Assembly (NCBI RefSeq): GCF_001586785.1
Contig: NZ_LUFH02000012.1
Location: 1 to 64,000 of the forward strand
DNA length: 64,000 nt
Direction of reading: 5' to 3'
Source: Sphaerospermopsis aphanizomenoides BCCUSP55
GTDB lineage: Bacteria > Cyanobacteriota > Cyanobacteriia > Cyanobacteriales > Nostocaceae
Every line of letters starts with the position of its first letter. Position 1 is the first letter of the stretch. Both the position numbers and the translations under genes were made by a program. This document shows, one piece after another, positions 55,827-64,000 of the stretch. Under the pieces are notes generated by a model. It saw nothing but the letters and a program-made list of their open reading frames with translations, had not been told where the DNA came from and searched no databases.

Positions 55827-57437
55827 ATGCAGACAGAAGCAGTTTATCACATCATTCTCACACTCCTGACCTTTATTGAACGCAACGCCAAAGTTTACCG
55901 TGATAAAGTAGCCATTATTTATGAACAGCAAACATTTACCTACAGAGAATTTGCAGCGCGTGTCAATTGTTTAGCCTCAGCCTTGCGTTATGCTGGAATG
56001 GAAAAAGGGGAACGGGTGGCCTTCTTTGCTTTCAATACACCTCATTTCTTAGAAGCTCATTTTGCAGTTCCTCTGGCTGGAGGAATTTTAGTCTCTATTA
56101 ATACCCGGTTAGCATCTCAAGAAGTTGCCTATATTCTCAACGACAGCGGGGCTAAATTTTTATTTGTGGATACAGAATTAGCAGATATCATTCGCCCTAT
56201 TCAAAATGAATTAAAAACCGTTAAACATATTATTAATATCAATGATATACCTGGATTTACTCCCTTAGATGGAGAAGATTATGAACAATTTCTACAAACT
56301 GGTAATTCTGAAGCTTTACCTTGGGTAATTACAGATGAATTGGAAACAATTACCATTAATTATACTAGCGGCACTTCCGGTTATCCCAAAGGTGTTATGT
56401 ACTCCCATCGAGGTGCATATCTTAGCACTTTAGGAGAAATTATAGAAATAAACTTAACTCCTAATTCAGTCTATCTTTGGACATTACCAATGTTCCATTG
56501 TAACGGCTGGTGTTTTCCTTGGGCAGTTACAGCTATTGGTGGCACGCATATTTGTTTACGCAAATTCCACCCCGCAAAAGTTTGGGAAATTATTCAAAAA
56601 GAACAAGTAACCCACTTTAATGCTGCACCAGTTGTCTTAATTTCTCTCCTCAATTATCGAGAACGTCCGCTAAGTTTAGAAAAACCCATCACAATTACCA
56701 CCGCCGGCGCACCTCCATCACCAACATTAATTGAAAAATATACAGCTATTGGGGCAAAAATTATTCATGTTTATGGTTTAACAGAAGTTTATGGACCCTA
56801 TACGATATGTGAATATCAATCAGATTGGGATAATTTCAACAACGCAGAAAAGGGGAAATTATTAGCCCGTCAAGGAGTAACTTATATTAGCGGTGATGGG
56901 TTACGAGTCGTAGATAAAAATATGCAAGATATCCCTGCTGATGGCACAACAATGGGGGAAGTAGTAATGCGGGGAAATATGGTGATGAAAGGTTATTATC
57001 ATGATCCAGAAGGAACAGAAAAAGCTTTTCGTGGTGGTTGGTTTCACAGCGGAGATTTAGCTGTAATGCATCCAGATGGTTATATTGAAGTGCGGGACAG
57101 AATGAAAGACATCATTATTACCAATGGCGAAAATGTTTCTAGCATTGAAGTTGAACAATGTCTTTATCGCCATGAAGCAGTATTAGAATGTGCGGTCATT
57201 TCTGTACCACATAAAAAACGAGGCGAAGCACCAAAAGCCTTTGTGACTTTAAAAGAAGATGTGCAAGTTACAGAACAAGAATTAATCCAATTTTGTCGTA
57301 GTCAAATAGCAGCTTTTAAATGTCCAATTGCCATTGAATTTACTAATCTGCCAAAAACCAGCACTGGTAAAATTCAAAAATATATCCTCAGAAATAAAGA
57401 ATGGGCAGGATATGAGAGAAAAATTCAAGGTGCGTAA
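55827..57437 (+). CDS. Acyl-CoA synthetase (AMP-forming, AAE/medium-chain type)
   Basis: About 536 residues from ATG 55827 (a TTG is 12 nt earlier). ANL-superfamily motifs: INYTSGTSGYPKGVMYSHRG (A3), VYGLTEVYGP (A5), HSGDLAVMHPDGYIEVRDRMKDIIITNGENVSS (A7-A8), and PKTSTGKIQKYILR with the A10 lysine. It activates a carboxylic or fatty acid as acyl-AMP then acyl-CoA. The closest in style are the plant-type AAE/'acyl-CoA synthetase family' enzymes. Substrate cannot be set. Separate from AAS acyl-ACP synthetase, which is longer. Confidence 0.88.
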   Translation: MQTEAVYHIILTLLTFIERNAKVYRDKVAIIYEQQTFTYREFAARVNCLASALRYAGMEKGERVAFFAFNTPHFLEAHFAVPLAGGILVSINTRLASQEVAYILNDSGAKFLFVDTELADIIRPIQNELKTVKHIININDIPGFTPLDGEDYEQFLQTGNSEALPWVITDELETITINYTSGTSGYPKGVMYSHRGAYLSTLGEIIEINLTPNSVYLWTLPMFHCNGWCFPWAVTAIGGTHICLRKFHPAKVWEIIQKEQVTHFNAAPVVLISLLNYRERPLSLEKPITITTAGAPPSPTLIEKYTAIGAKIIHVYGLTEVYGPYTICEYQSDWDNFNNAEKGKLLARQGVTYISGDGLRVVDKNMQDIPADGTTMGEVVMRGNMVMKGYYHDPEGTEKAFRGGWFHSGDLAVMHPDGYIEVRDRMKDIIITNGENVSSIEVEQCLYRHEAVLECAVISVPHKKRGEAPKAFVTLKEDVQVTEQELIQFCRSQIAAFKCPIAIEFTNLPKTSTGKIQKYILRNKEWAGYERKIQGA

Positions 57438-57499
57438 GGAGTACCGAGTACCGAGTACCGAGTATTGAGTACCGAGTATTGAGTACCGAGTACCGAGTT
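57438..57499. repeat. Heptamer array GTACCGA/GTATTGA
   Basis: About nine tandem 7-bp units in the gap between convergent genes. Directly followed by ACCTATCACCTACTA at the transglutaminase-like gene's stop codon. Confidence 0.85.
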
Positions 57500-57518
57500 T
57501 ATAAAGTTCTGTCACCTA

Positions 57519-59846
57519 TCACCTACTAATAGTCTTCATTTTCTGCAACTCTTTCCACCTTTGCTGTAATTCTTGCCAGTTAGGAGTCAAACCGCCATAG
57601 CGCCAACTTACATAAGCTTGACAAATTTCATCAATGACTTGAGCAGTTTCTCTCGGATGTTGGTTGTATGATATCTGAGCATATTCCAAAGGTGTCTGGG
57701 CTGGATGTTTACCCAAACCTTTTTCGGCTGTCCATTGCAGCACTTGTTGGTAAAGCCTTTCCATTGGTGGTAATTTCTTCAACCACCTACGGTTGAGCCA
57801 TTTTCGCCACTCTACCCAACCCCACCAAGCAAAGAAAGCTGTAGTTGTTGCTACTATTAAAGCAGTAAAAATCCCTAACCAACCTTTGGAGAATAAAGCG
57901 AAAAACCAAGCGATCGCTCTAAAAAACCAGGTAAATAATGTTCCAAATATACCATTCAGCAACCCAGTTACCGGAGAAGGCAACCAACCCGCTATCCAGT
58001 TCCAAAACTGACGCAACACACTAAAAGTATGATCTTCTTCAATGGAAGGCGGAATTAAAGGATGATTAGGAATGGGGTCAAAGGCAAACCAGCCATATTT
58101 AGGGAAATACACCTCTGTCATGGCGTAAGCATCCGTATTGCGAACAATATACATCCCCGTAAACGGATTAAATTCCCCTGGTGCAAACCCAGCTACCAAC
58201 CGTGCAGGAATGCCAATAGAACGCAACATCACAGTTAAGACAGTAGAAAAATGATCTGGATAACCACCTTGATGTTTAAATAAAAAGGCTTCTACCAAAT
58301 CATCTTTTTTATCTAAATAAGGTAATCCTAAAGGATTTTCAGGAATAGAGTAATTTTGTTTGAGATACTGAGCTAAGTAAAGTGCTTTTTCGTAAGCTGA
58401 ATCTAAAGTTCTCACATCTTTAGTGCGAGAAACCCGTTCACGATTATAATTCGCCAGAATTTCTTCCGTTTTCTGCCGCACCTTATCAGCAATTTCTGGC
58501 GGAATTTGCAAATAATAATTTTTAATCTCCGGTGGGTATTTATTTCCAGCCTTACCCAACAAAGTGCGATCGCGGGTGGGAACTTCTGAAAGTACAGTAT
58601 AAGTCATCCCTTCCGACAATTGTACAGGCGATCGCAAACCCCCTTCCTGATCAACTGCGATCACAGGACCGGGAAAATATATTTCCTTCGGATAAGACAA
58701 AGCAGGTATCAAATTAGGCAAATCTGACACCACATTATAAGTTTGTACTACTTCCTTCGTAGGATTTGTAATTGGCGGAATATCCAGAGAAATTCTATAA
58801 GACCAAGAAGAACGCTGCACAGTAGTAACTTGATCATTCCGAGAAATTTGCCAACCCTTACCTGTATAGCGGTCAAAAGCCAAAACTCGCCAAAAACCTT
58901 CTGCTTGGGATCTTACCCGCATCACCACCTTGGGTTTCATCTCCCCCCGCAGGTTTTGGTTCATCTCACTATTAAAACCGTAGTAAAAATTATTATCTAC
59001 CTGACCCGGTTCACCACTTCTTCCCTGACCAGTACCACTTCCTTCACCTTCCCCATTACCCCTACCCTGACGAACATAACCAGGGTTATCAATGTTGCGA
59101 CCTGTAAAATTACCCTGAACATCAATTGGCGCACTCACAGGAAAAGAACGGAGTTGATAACCAGGAAATCTAGGCAAAACCGCAAAAATCCCTAATCCCA
59201 AAGCCACAATTACTAAAAAATTGCCAATTAAAACCTTAAAATTGGCACTTGTGATTTTCTTTTTGCTAAAACCTTCTTTTGTTAATGGACTCAAACCCAA
59301 ACGGGAACGATAATCTAACACCAAAGTTGGTAAAGCCACACCCAAAAATAACAGCAACACAGGAGCGAAACCCATAGTTTGACTCATTGTTGCCGCTACA
59401 CCCAACAAGATTAACCCAATTACAATGGAATAACCCAAATCCTTGCGCCGGGGAGTGTCATAGCTGTGTAGCACCTGAAGCTCAATCAGCAACTGTGCCA
59501 AATTTAGTCTTGTATCATTCCATTCGCCGATAAACCTACCAAAAAAAGCCCCCAAAGCCACTAACATTCCTATGGCAATACAGAACTTAACCGGAATATT
59601 AGCATTGCGGCGACGGTAGTAACTCCAAATTGCACCAACTATACTCAAAGGAACAGCCCAAAAACTAAAAGTAGTCTCCGATGCAATATCCGTCGCCACA
59701 GTCCCTAAAATTACTAGCCCTAGCACCAATACCCGCAAAAGAATAGAATCTTCCACTTCTGCTGAAGACGACCTCTGTTTATTTAGTCGCCAGTGATTAA
59801 CTGCGGGTACACGCCAAAACCGATTTATCCTGGAGAAATTTAACAT
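57519..59846 (-). CDS. DUF3488/transglutaminase-fold membrane protein with lost catalytic Cys and His
   Basis: About 775 residues from ATG 59846 (frame opens at TTG 59888). Six or so N-terminal helices (DUF3488, about 30-220), an extracytoplasmic region (about 230-620) with a transglutaminase-like core, a C-terminal helix pair near 650-690 and a DUF4129-like cytoplasmic tail (YQQVLQWTAEKGLGKHPAQTPLEYA). In TgpA-type enzymes the core reads G-F-C-E-H and D-A-H-A-W. Here they are G-Y-P-D-H (about residue 530) and D-A-Y-A-M (about 574); only FDP remains. Envelope scaffold role is likely. Confidence 0.88.
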   Translation of the reverse strand: MLNFSRINRFWRVPAVNHWRLNKQRSSSAEVEDSILLRVLVLGLVILGTVATDIASETTFSFWAVPLSIVGAIWSYYRRRNANIPVKFCIAIGMLVALGAFFGRFIGEWNDTRLNLAQLLIELQVLHSYDTPRRKDLGYSIVIGLILLGVAATMSQTMGFAPVLLLFLGVALPTLVLDYRSRLGLSPLTKEGFSKKKITSANFKVLIGNFLVIVALGLGIFAVLPRFPGYQLRSFPVSAPIDVQGNFTGRNIDNPGYVRQGRGNGEGEGSGTGQGRSGEPGQVDNNFYYGFNSEMNQNLRGEMKPKVVMRVRSQAEGFWRVLAFDRYTGKGWQISRNDQVTTVQRSSWSYRISLDIPPITNPTKEVVQTYNVVSDLPNLIPALSYPKEIYFPGPVIAVDQEGGLRSPVQLSEGMTYTVLSEVPTRDRTLLGKAGNKYPPEIKNYYLQIPPEIADKVRQKTEEILANYNRERVSRTKDVRTLDSAYEKALYLAQYLKQNYSIPENPLGLPYLDKKDDLVEAFLFKHQGGYPDHFSTVLTVMLRSIGIPARLVAGFAPGEFNPFTGMYIVRNTDAYAMTEVYFPKYGWFAFDPIPNHPLIPPSIEEDHTFSVLRQFWNWIAGWLPSPVTGLLNGIFGTLFTWFFRAIAWFFALFSKGWLGIFTALIVATTTAFFAWWGWVEWRKWLNRRWLKKLPPMERLYQQVLQWTAEKGLGKHPAQTPLEYAQISYNQHPRETAQVIDEICQAYVSWRYGGLTPNWQELQQRWKELQKMKTISR

Positions 59847-60122
59847 TTTGCAGTAAGTAGAACTATGATGTAGACGCTCAGGACACAATGCTAGAGATAA
59901 AAGCTAATTACCTTGTCTTCAACCGTAGCCTTACTCTATCTTAGCTTTAGACCCTTTTGAGTATCTGGTGGGAATCTACGCTTTTGTTGCAAGTGTCCTG
60001 CTCATAGCTACCTACTATAGATGACCTAATTAGTGTTTTGTGCAAAGAGAAGTACGCTGGAAAACCAGAATCATCATCTTTTTTTATTGATGTTTATCAA
60101 CTGATAGTGTTGGTAGCAGTAA

Positions 60123-60998
60123 TTAAGAAGACATCATGAGGTTAATGGCTAACAACAATGGTTGTTCTTCTATTTCTGGACATTCAACTGCCAACGTATA
60201 AGTCTTATTCACACGCTCACAGTATAATTCAACACTGGGTTTAGCTAAATTCGCTGATGTTGCTAGCACCTGCCCTGCGCCAAAAGCGTTGCCTCCAGCA
60301 CTAGTGCTGCCAATCCCTGGGGTACTGTTTTCATGAAGTTTCAAAACCCCAGAAGTGGGTAACTCACCATGAACACATAACTTAGTTTGCTTACCCAGAG
60401 CTTGTAGTTCTACTCTAATACTGAGAGTTCCGCTATTAGTTTGCCATTGTTTTTCTATTACCGGATTGGTGAATGAAATTGGCAGAGTCAGATTTTCCAG
60501 TAGTTGTTTAGCGGCTATTAACGACAACGCCATCTGCTGACGTGGTTGTAAATCTGAGTAATCACTCTGGATATGGGGAATTGTTTCTAGCGCATCGACA
60601 GAGCGATAGGAACTCCTGAGTACCAAACCAGCTAAATCATTAATTAACTGGTAATCTTCTGGAAAAATACTCTCAACAGCCTGAACCAATTTAGGTCCCA
60701 AAGGTAGAGAAGATGTCAATAATAACTGACACTTTTCCATTAATTGCTGGAAAATTTTATCTGGTAAAGAAACTGGCAAATTGAGCTTTGATTGCTGTGC
60801 CAACCACCCCCAGGCAGGAACTAAAGCAATCGACGACTCTTCGACAAATTCAGGATAATCTATTAATTGGCTTTCCCAAGGGAATAAAGGTGGGTGGTTT
60901 TGGATTTCGACTTGTAACCGACGCTTGACAACGGCTTGGAAACGTTCTTGCACAGTAGGAATTTCTCCTAGTTGAAAGGTTTGGGGTTTTCCTCTCAA
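60123..60998 (-). CDS. patU3: PatU3-like protein (heterocyst patterning)
   Basis: 291 residues if started at TTG 60998, which is the only near-start codon in the frame; a TGA lies 21 nt earlier. Contains ETIPHIQSDYSDLQPRQQMALSLIAAKQLLENLTL and a beta-rich C-terminus (LSIRVELQALGKQTKLCVHGELPTSG). Follows hetZ on the same strand, the position of patU5-patU3 in Anabaena PCC 7120, where PatU3 affects heterocyst pattern. The start and the upstream remnants (61017-61161) suggest patU is split or decayed here. Identification is by position and family style. Confidence 0.6.
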   Translation of the reverse strand: MRGKPQTFQLGEIPTVQERFQAVVKRRLQVEIQNHPPLFPWESQLIDYPEFVEESSIALVPAWGWLAQQSKLNLPVSLPDKIFQQLMEKCQLLLTSSLPLGPKLVQAVESIFPEDYQLINDLAGLVLRSSYRSVDALETIPHIQSDYSDLQPRQQMALSLIAAKQLLENLTLPISFTNPVIEKQWQTNSGTLSIRVELQALGKQTKLCVHGELPTSGVLKLHENSTPGIGSTSAGGNAFGAGQVLATSANLAKPSVELYCERVNKTYTLAVECPEIEEQPLLLAINLMMSS

Positions 60999-61016
60999 TG
61001 TCAGCGCACTACTTGA

Positions 61017-61161
61017 TCATGTAGCGTCTTCCTTGAGAGGGTCTTCTACCCCATCAATTTTCTCACACTCTACCGAGGGATGCTCGCCTGTTTGACATTA
61101 TTTATTTGTCAACCACCAAGGGAGTCACTGGTATTGGTAAGGGTTGTGAGTCACTATTCAT
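61017..61161 (-). pseudogene. Possible decayed patU N-terminal part
   Basis: From ATG 61161, overlapping the hetZ stop, MNSDSQPLPIPVTPLVVDK is followed by TAA (61102-61104). One base out of that frame, CQTGEHPSVECEKIDGVED runs on to a TGA (61017-61019), after which the PatU3-like frame continues directly. The pieces line up as one protein broken by one frameshift and two stop codons. It could also be an ordinary short gap. Confidence 0.35.
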
Positions 61162-62344
61162 GGGTAGATGCACCAGATCCGGACACAACTGAGTTACGAA
61201 TTTCCCAAGCTTGTTCCAAAATCTTAAACCAACGTTTTTGCAGTTGTGCCATTGACAAACCTAAAGTTTTAGCAATAGTTTCGTCAGATTGCCCTTTTTG
61301 CTTCAGATCCAATAAAGATCGCTGTTGAGCATCTAACTTTCCTGTATAGAGTTGCCATTGATTGGGAGTCAATCCTAAATTAGTGGGTAAAGAAACTTCT
61401 AACCATTCATGAACTAATTCCCAACGATGCAAGAGTGCAAACCGAATTAAATGATACTTAAAACGCTGTTGCAAGTAATCTCGCTGACGGGGTGTTAAAC
61501 CCAAAACTGACTCAATCTCTTGTGCGGATAAATCCTGGAGACGCAGGGAGAAATAATCAGCACAGTCTGATTGTTGCCGTTGTTCGAGATAATTCATTAA
61601 TTCGGTAACTACAACAGAACGCAAAGTATCTTCTTCCGGTTCTGCTTCTGTTTGCATGGCCATAGCAGCACGCAGTTGTTGTACTGCTGGTTCTTCCCAA
61701 AAACTATCTGTTTCATTGCTACTACCCTCCGCTGCTTGTTCTATATCCACACTAGTTTCTGGAGGCTGTTGTTGTGAAAAGGTTTGCGCTCGCAGAATAA
61801 TTAGCTGTTGCTGACGGCCTGGTAAGGGAATACGCCGTTTACCATAGCGTTCTGTAAATGCCATGTACTCGGCTAATTCTAGTAGGGTTTGGGGGCGATA
61901 GGTTGGTTCTTGTTGGTTTTCCCTGCGAAAAGCATTTAAAGCTTCAAGATAAAAATTTTGCAGAAAATCTTCTATGATGGTCAGCCGCCCTTGATAACTC
62001 AATTGCTTCTGAGGAGGATTAATGTAACGATAAATTATGGCACTTAAGGTACTATGCAGTTCTACCCTGCCACGATTTGACCCTAACTGATAATACCGAA
62101 GGCATTGTTGTAGACGATATCGAGCTAGAGTCATGGCGGAACTTTCTATGTCACCAGATGCCTGAATGCGTTTACTTTCATTGCAAATTCGCAGGACTTC
62201 ACCAGCAATTCGCAATGCCACATCACGGCAATTCTTGTGAGCAGCCTTGGTTGACTGCTGTAGTTCTTTCAATAGGAATTGAAATATAACCTCCACTCCA
62301 ATAGACTTGTCTCCCTGAGTAGTTGCAGTTGCGGCTGAATTCAT
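61154..62344 (-). CDS. hetZ: Heterocyst differentiation protein HetZ
   Basis: A 396-residue protein whose start MNSAATATTQGDKSIGVEVIF and blocks FYLEALNAFRRENQ, LLELAEYMAFTERYGKRRIPLPGRQQQLIILRAQTFSQQQ and CADYFSLRLQDLSAQEIESVLGLTPRQRDYLQQRFKYHLIRF match HetZ of Anabaena as I recall it. HetZ acts early in heterocyst differentiation, downstream of HetR and with HetP. The C-terminal half has sigma/HTH-like rhythm (KQKGQSDETIAKTLGLSMAQLQKRWFKIL), consistent with DNA binding. The patU-like gene follows. Confidence 0.92.
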   Translation of the reverse strand: MNSAATATTQGDKSIGVEVIFQFLLKELQQSTKAAHKNCRDVALRIAGEVLRICNESKRIQASGDIESSAMTLARYRLQQCLRYYQLGSNRGRVELHSTLSAIIYRYINPPQKQLSYQGRLTIIEDFLQNFYLEALNAFRRENQQEPTYRPQTLLELAEYMAFTERYGKRRIPLPGRQQQLIILRAQTFSQQQPPETSVDIEQAAEGSSNETDSFWEEPAVQQLRAAMAMQTEAEPEEDTLRSVVVTELMNYLEQRQQSDCADYFSLRLQDLSAQEIESVLGLTPRQRDYLQQRFKYHLIRFALLHRWELVHEWLEVSLPTNLGLTPNQWQLYTGKLDAQQRSLLDLKQKGQSDETIAKTLGLSMAQLQKRWFKILEQAWEIRNSVVSGSGASTHE

Positions 62345-62529
62345 AGTCTGAATTTGAAAAAGACCCTAACATACTTAAATACAACCTTTAGGGCTGTGGG
62401 TGTTAGCTTAATAGATTTTGTGTATAAGCTATCAGTTGTCAGTGATCAGTTATCAGTTTTTTTCATTTTCACTGTTCCCTGTTCCCTGATTTAATATTTT
62501 GGACATCTATCAACACCTATTTACAAGTC

Positions 62530-63006
62530 ATGACAGATATAGACGCACAAATTCAATTGTTGATTGACAATGCACCTCAAGATGGTATGACACCAACACT
62601 TGTAGCTACAATTGCTCCTGCGCTGAGAGCGATCGCCCAAAAGTTACGCCACCCCCATTACTATATTCTCCAAAATTTGCAGGATAGTTGGGTTTTAACT
62701 ACACTAAGCAACAGAGTAAATCCAGAACTGGAAAAGCGCGTAGTTTACGCATTTCCAAGATTACAGGATGTTTCCCTGTCCTCATCTGCTGGGGTTGACC
62801 CTCAAGTAGTAGCTAAAGCTATTCCTGTTATTCATATTTTGTTTCAACTGACGGCATTAGAACCAGTAGATAGTATAGTTTTTTTTGAGACTCCTGGCAC
62901 AACCAGCAACGCTATTGAAGTGCAGCGAACTGACCTACAAAACCTAATTCAACAACACCTGAAATCACCAAAACCCAATCGGCAAGTGCCTCACAATATT
63001 GCTTGA
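62530..63006 (+). CDS. Conserved cyanobacterial hypothetical protein next to hetZ
   Basis: A 158-residue cytoplasmic protein. MTPTLVATIAPALRAIAQKLRHPHYYILQNLQDSWVLTTLSNR and the strand-rich middle (KRVVYAFPRLQDVSL, AIPVIHILFQLTALEPVDSIVFFE) are conserved in cyanobacteria as far as I can tell. No motif suggests a function. Divergent from hetZ, convergent to the prenyl synthase gene. Start ATG 62530. Confidence 0.7.
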   Translation: MTDIDAQIQLLIDNAPQDGMTPTLVATIAPALRAIAQKLRHPHYYILQNLQDSWVLTTLSNRVNPELEKRVVYAFPRLQDVSLSSSAGVDPQVVAKAIPVIHILFQLTALEPVDSIVFFETPGTTSNAIEVQRTDLQNLIQQHLKSPKPNRQVPHNIA

Positions 63007-63007
63007 A

Positions 63008-63076
63008 TCAATTTTAGATTTTAGATTTTGGATTTGGGATTGAACTGAAAATCTAAAATCTAAAATCCAAAATTCC
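63008..63076. repeat. ATTTTAGA/TCTAAAAT inverted heptamer repeats
   Basis: TTTTAGATTTTAGATTTTGGATT and its complement face each other across a short loop between two convergent genes. The long stem could terminate both transcripts. Confidence 0.65.
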
Positions 63077-64000
63077 CTAATAAAGCCGACTTAGTACATA
63101 ATCCGTCATGTTAATTAGTGCTTGCCGTGATTCTGATGATTCTAGGAAAGCAATATGTTCAGCGGCAGCCTTAGCATGGTGAGCAGCTAAGTCTCTAGCC
63201 TTTTGTATGCCTTGGCTATCAGCAACCATCCCCAAGGCTTGCTCTAAATCACCTTCTTGGGCAAACTCTCTTTCAATTAGCACTTCTAGGTAAGGTTGTT
63301 CTTCCAGGGCAAATAACACTGGTGCAGTCAGATTACCACTTTTAAGATCTGATCCGGCTGGTTTACCCAAGGTGTCTGTAGAACCCGTGAAATCTAGAAT
63401 ATCATCTACTATTTGGAATGCCAGACCAAGATGCTTACCATAGTTATACAAATTTTCAGCACTCTCTAGTGAAACATCACTTAGTAAGCCAGCAGCTTTA
63501 GAACTGTTAGCAATTAACGAGGCTGTTTTGTAATAGCTCTTTTTGAGGTACGTTTCCGTAGAGAGATTTGTATCAAAACGATTCAAACCTTGTTGGATTT
63601 CCCCAGCAGCCAAATCCATAATCACTTCTGAAAGCAGTTTGACTACGTCCAAATTGTCCAGATTGGCTAAATACCAGGATGATTGAGCAAAGAGAAAATC
63701 TCCTGCTAGTACGGCAATGCGATTTCCAAACAAGCTATGAACCGTCGGCACACCACGGCGTACATTTGATTCATCGACTACATCATCATGTACTAAACTG
63801 GCTGTGTGAATCATTTCTGTGATTTCCGCCAAGCGTCGATGACGGGGCGTAATTTCTTTTTCTAGCATGGTCGCCCGCGATATCAGCAGCACTATTGCTG
63901 GTCTGATGCGCTTGCCCCCAGCTCCGAATAAATGCTCGGCTGCTGCATAGAGTATGGGGTGGCGATTTCCAACTAGCTGTGTGAGGTTATCTGCTAGTAT
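63077..64000 (-). CDS. sds: Long-chain prenyl diphosphate synthase (solanesyl type), 3' part
   Basis: The reading frame continues to the window edge, so the N-terminus is missing; 307 codons are present. First Asp-rich motif DDVVDE followed by SNVRRGVPT, second motif DDILDFTG, and GAGGKRIRPA upstream. The family makes C45-type chains for plastoquinone side chains. In Anabaena 7120 the same neighbours (prenyl synthase, hypothetical, hetZ) are, as I recall, close together. Confidence 0.93.
   Translation of the reverse strand: MLADNLTQLVGNRHPILYAAAEHLFGAGGKRIRPAIVLLISRATMLEKEITPRHRRLAEITEMIHTASLVHDDVVDESNVRRGVPTVHSLFGNRIAVLAGDFLFAQSSWYLANLDNLDVVKLLSEVIMDLAAGEIQQGLNRFDTNLSTETYLKKSYYKTASLIANSSKAAGLLSDVSLESAENLYNYGKHLGLAFQIVDDILDFTGSTDTLGKPAGSDLKSGNLTAPVLFALEEQPYLEVLIEREFAQEGDLEQALGMVADSQGIQKARDLAAHHAKAAAEHIAFLESSESRQALINMTDYVLSRLY

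Noticed and set aside
58743-59195. Plus-strand ORF of 150 codons inside the transglutaminase-fold gene
   Set aside because: Antisense shadow of a well-conserved coding frame; no start signal and unnatural composition.

Overview
The window is a chromosomal segment of a filamentous, heterocyst-forming cyanobacterium of the Nostoc/Anabaena/Dolichospermum type. The evidence is a complete allophycocyanin core operon (apcE-apcA-apcB-apcC) with a four-linker-repeat ApcE, a petG gene, a cytochrome cM gene, the circadian output regulator RpaA, a HetI-like phosphopantetheinyl transferase, and a hetZ gene followed by a PatU3-like gene. Frequent GCGATCGC (HIP1) octamers and heptamer tandem repeats between genes fit the same group. 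The first 45 bases are the 5' end of a 16S rRNA gene read leftward, with its promoter visible at 213-242.

Layout. 1-5.6 kb: rRNA promoter, TPR protein, cytM, petG, rsmD, hisH, a pyroglutamyl-peptidase-like protein and a DUF3370 protein. 5.6-8.2 kb: insertion-sequence-end relics around a Uma2-family gene, then two exported proteins. 8.2-12.9 kb: a scrapyard of toxin-antitoxin modules (DUF433 antitoxin with a stop-interrupted toxin; a MazE-like antitoxin with a PemK toxin cut to 25 codons; an intact HicAB pair) around fbaB and a 532-residue protein with a DUF4365-like nuclease domain and a hydrophobic C-terminal segment. 13.0-18.2 kb: apc operon. 18.7-23.3 kb: a Gld/Nos-type ABC exporter operon with a DUF4340 protein. 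23.4-29 kb: purU, a small membrane protein, a ComFB-like c-di-GMP receptor, a HetI-like transferase, a YheT hydrolase and rpaA, followed by two MITE-like elements. 29-38.7 kb: DUF29 and VWA proteins, a CobO-like protein lacking its P-loop, an adenylate-kinase paralogue, rph, an MlaE permease, pgl, an FHA protein and an M50 peptidase. 39-43.6 kb: a lone TnpB with its 3' RNA region, a helicase resembling the phosphorothioation-associated restriction family, lexA with a visible SOS box, and argF.

44-52 kb is the most interesting region. A tRNA-Thr gene is followed, three bases after its end, by a TGTAC-starting sequence with repeated ATTAAATGTCGC-like motifs. This looks like the left end of a tRNA-targeting type V-K CRISPR-associated (Tn7-like) transposon. 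Behind it lies a tightly coupled type I restriction-modification island: a small ribbon-helix-helix-like gene, hsdM, hsdS, an AlbA_2/ATPase gene, a tiny ORF made of 66-bp tandem repeats, and hsdR. No transposase, Cas12k, CRISPR array or second end was seen, so the link between end and cargo is a hypothesis.

52-64 kb: a TPR glycosyltransferase, aspartate aminotransferase, a CAP-domain protein, an acyl-CoA synthetase, a transglutaminase-fold membrane protein that has lost its catalytic Cys and His, the PatU3-like gene, hetZ, a conserved hypothetical protein, and the 3' part of a long-chain prenyl diphosphate synthase running off the right edge.
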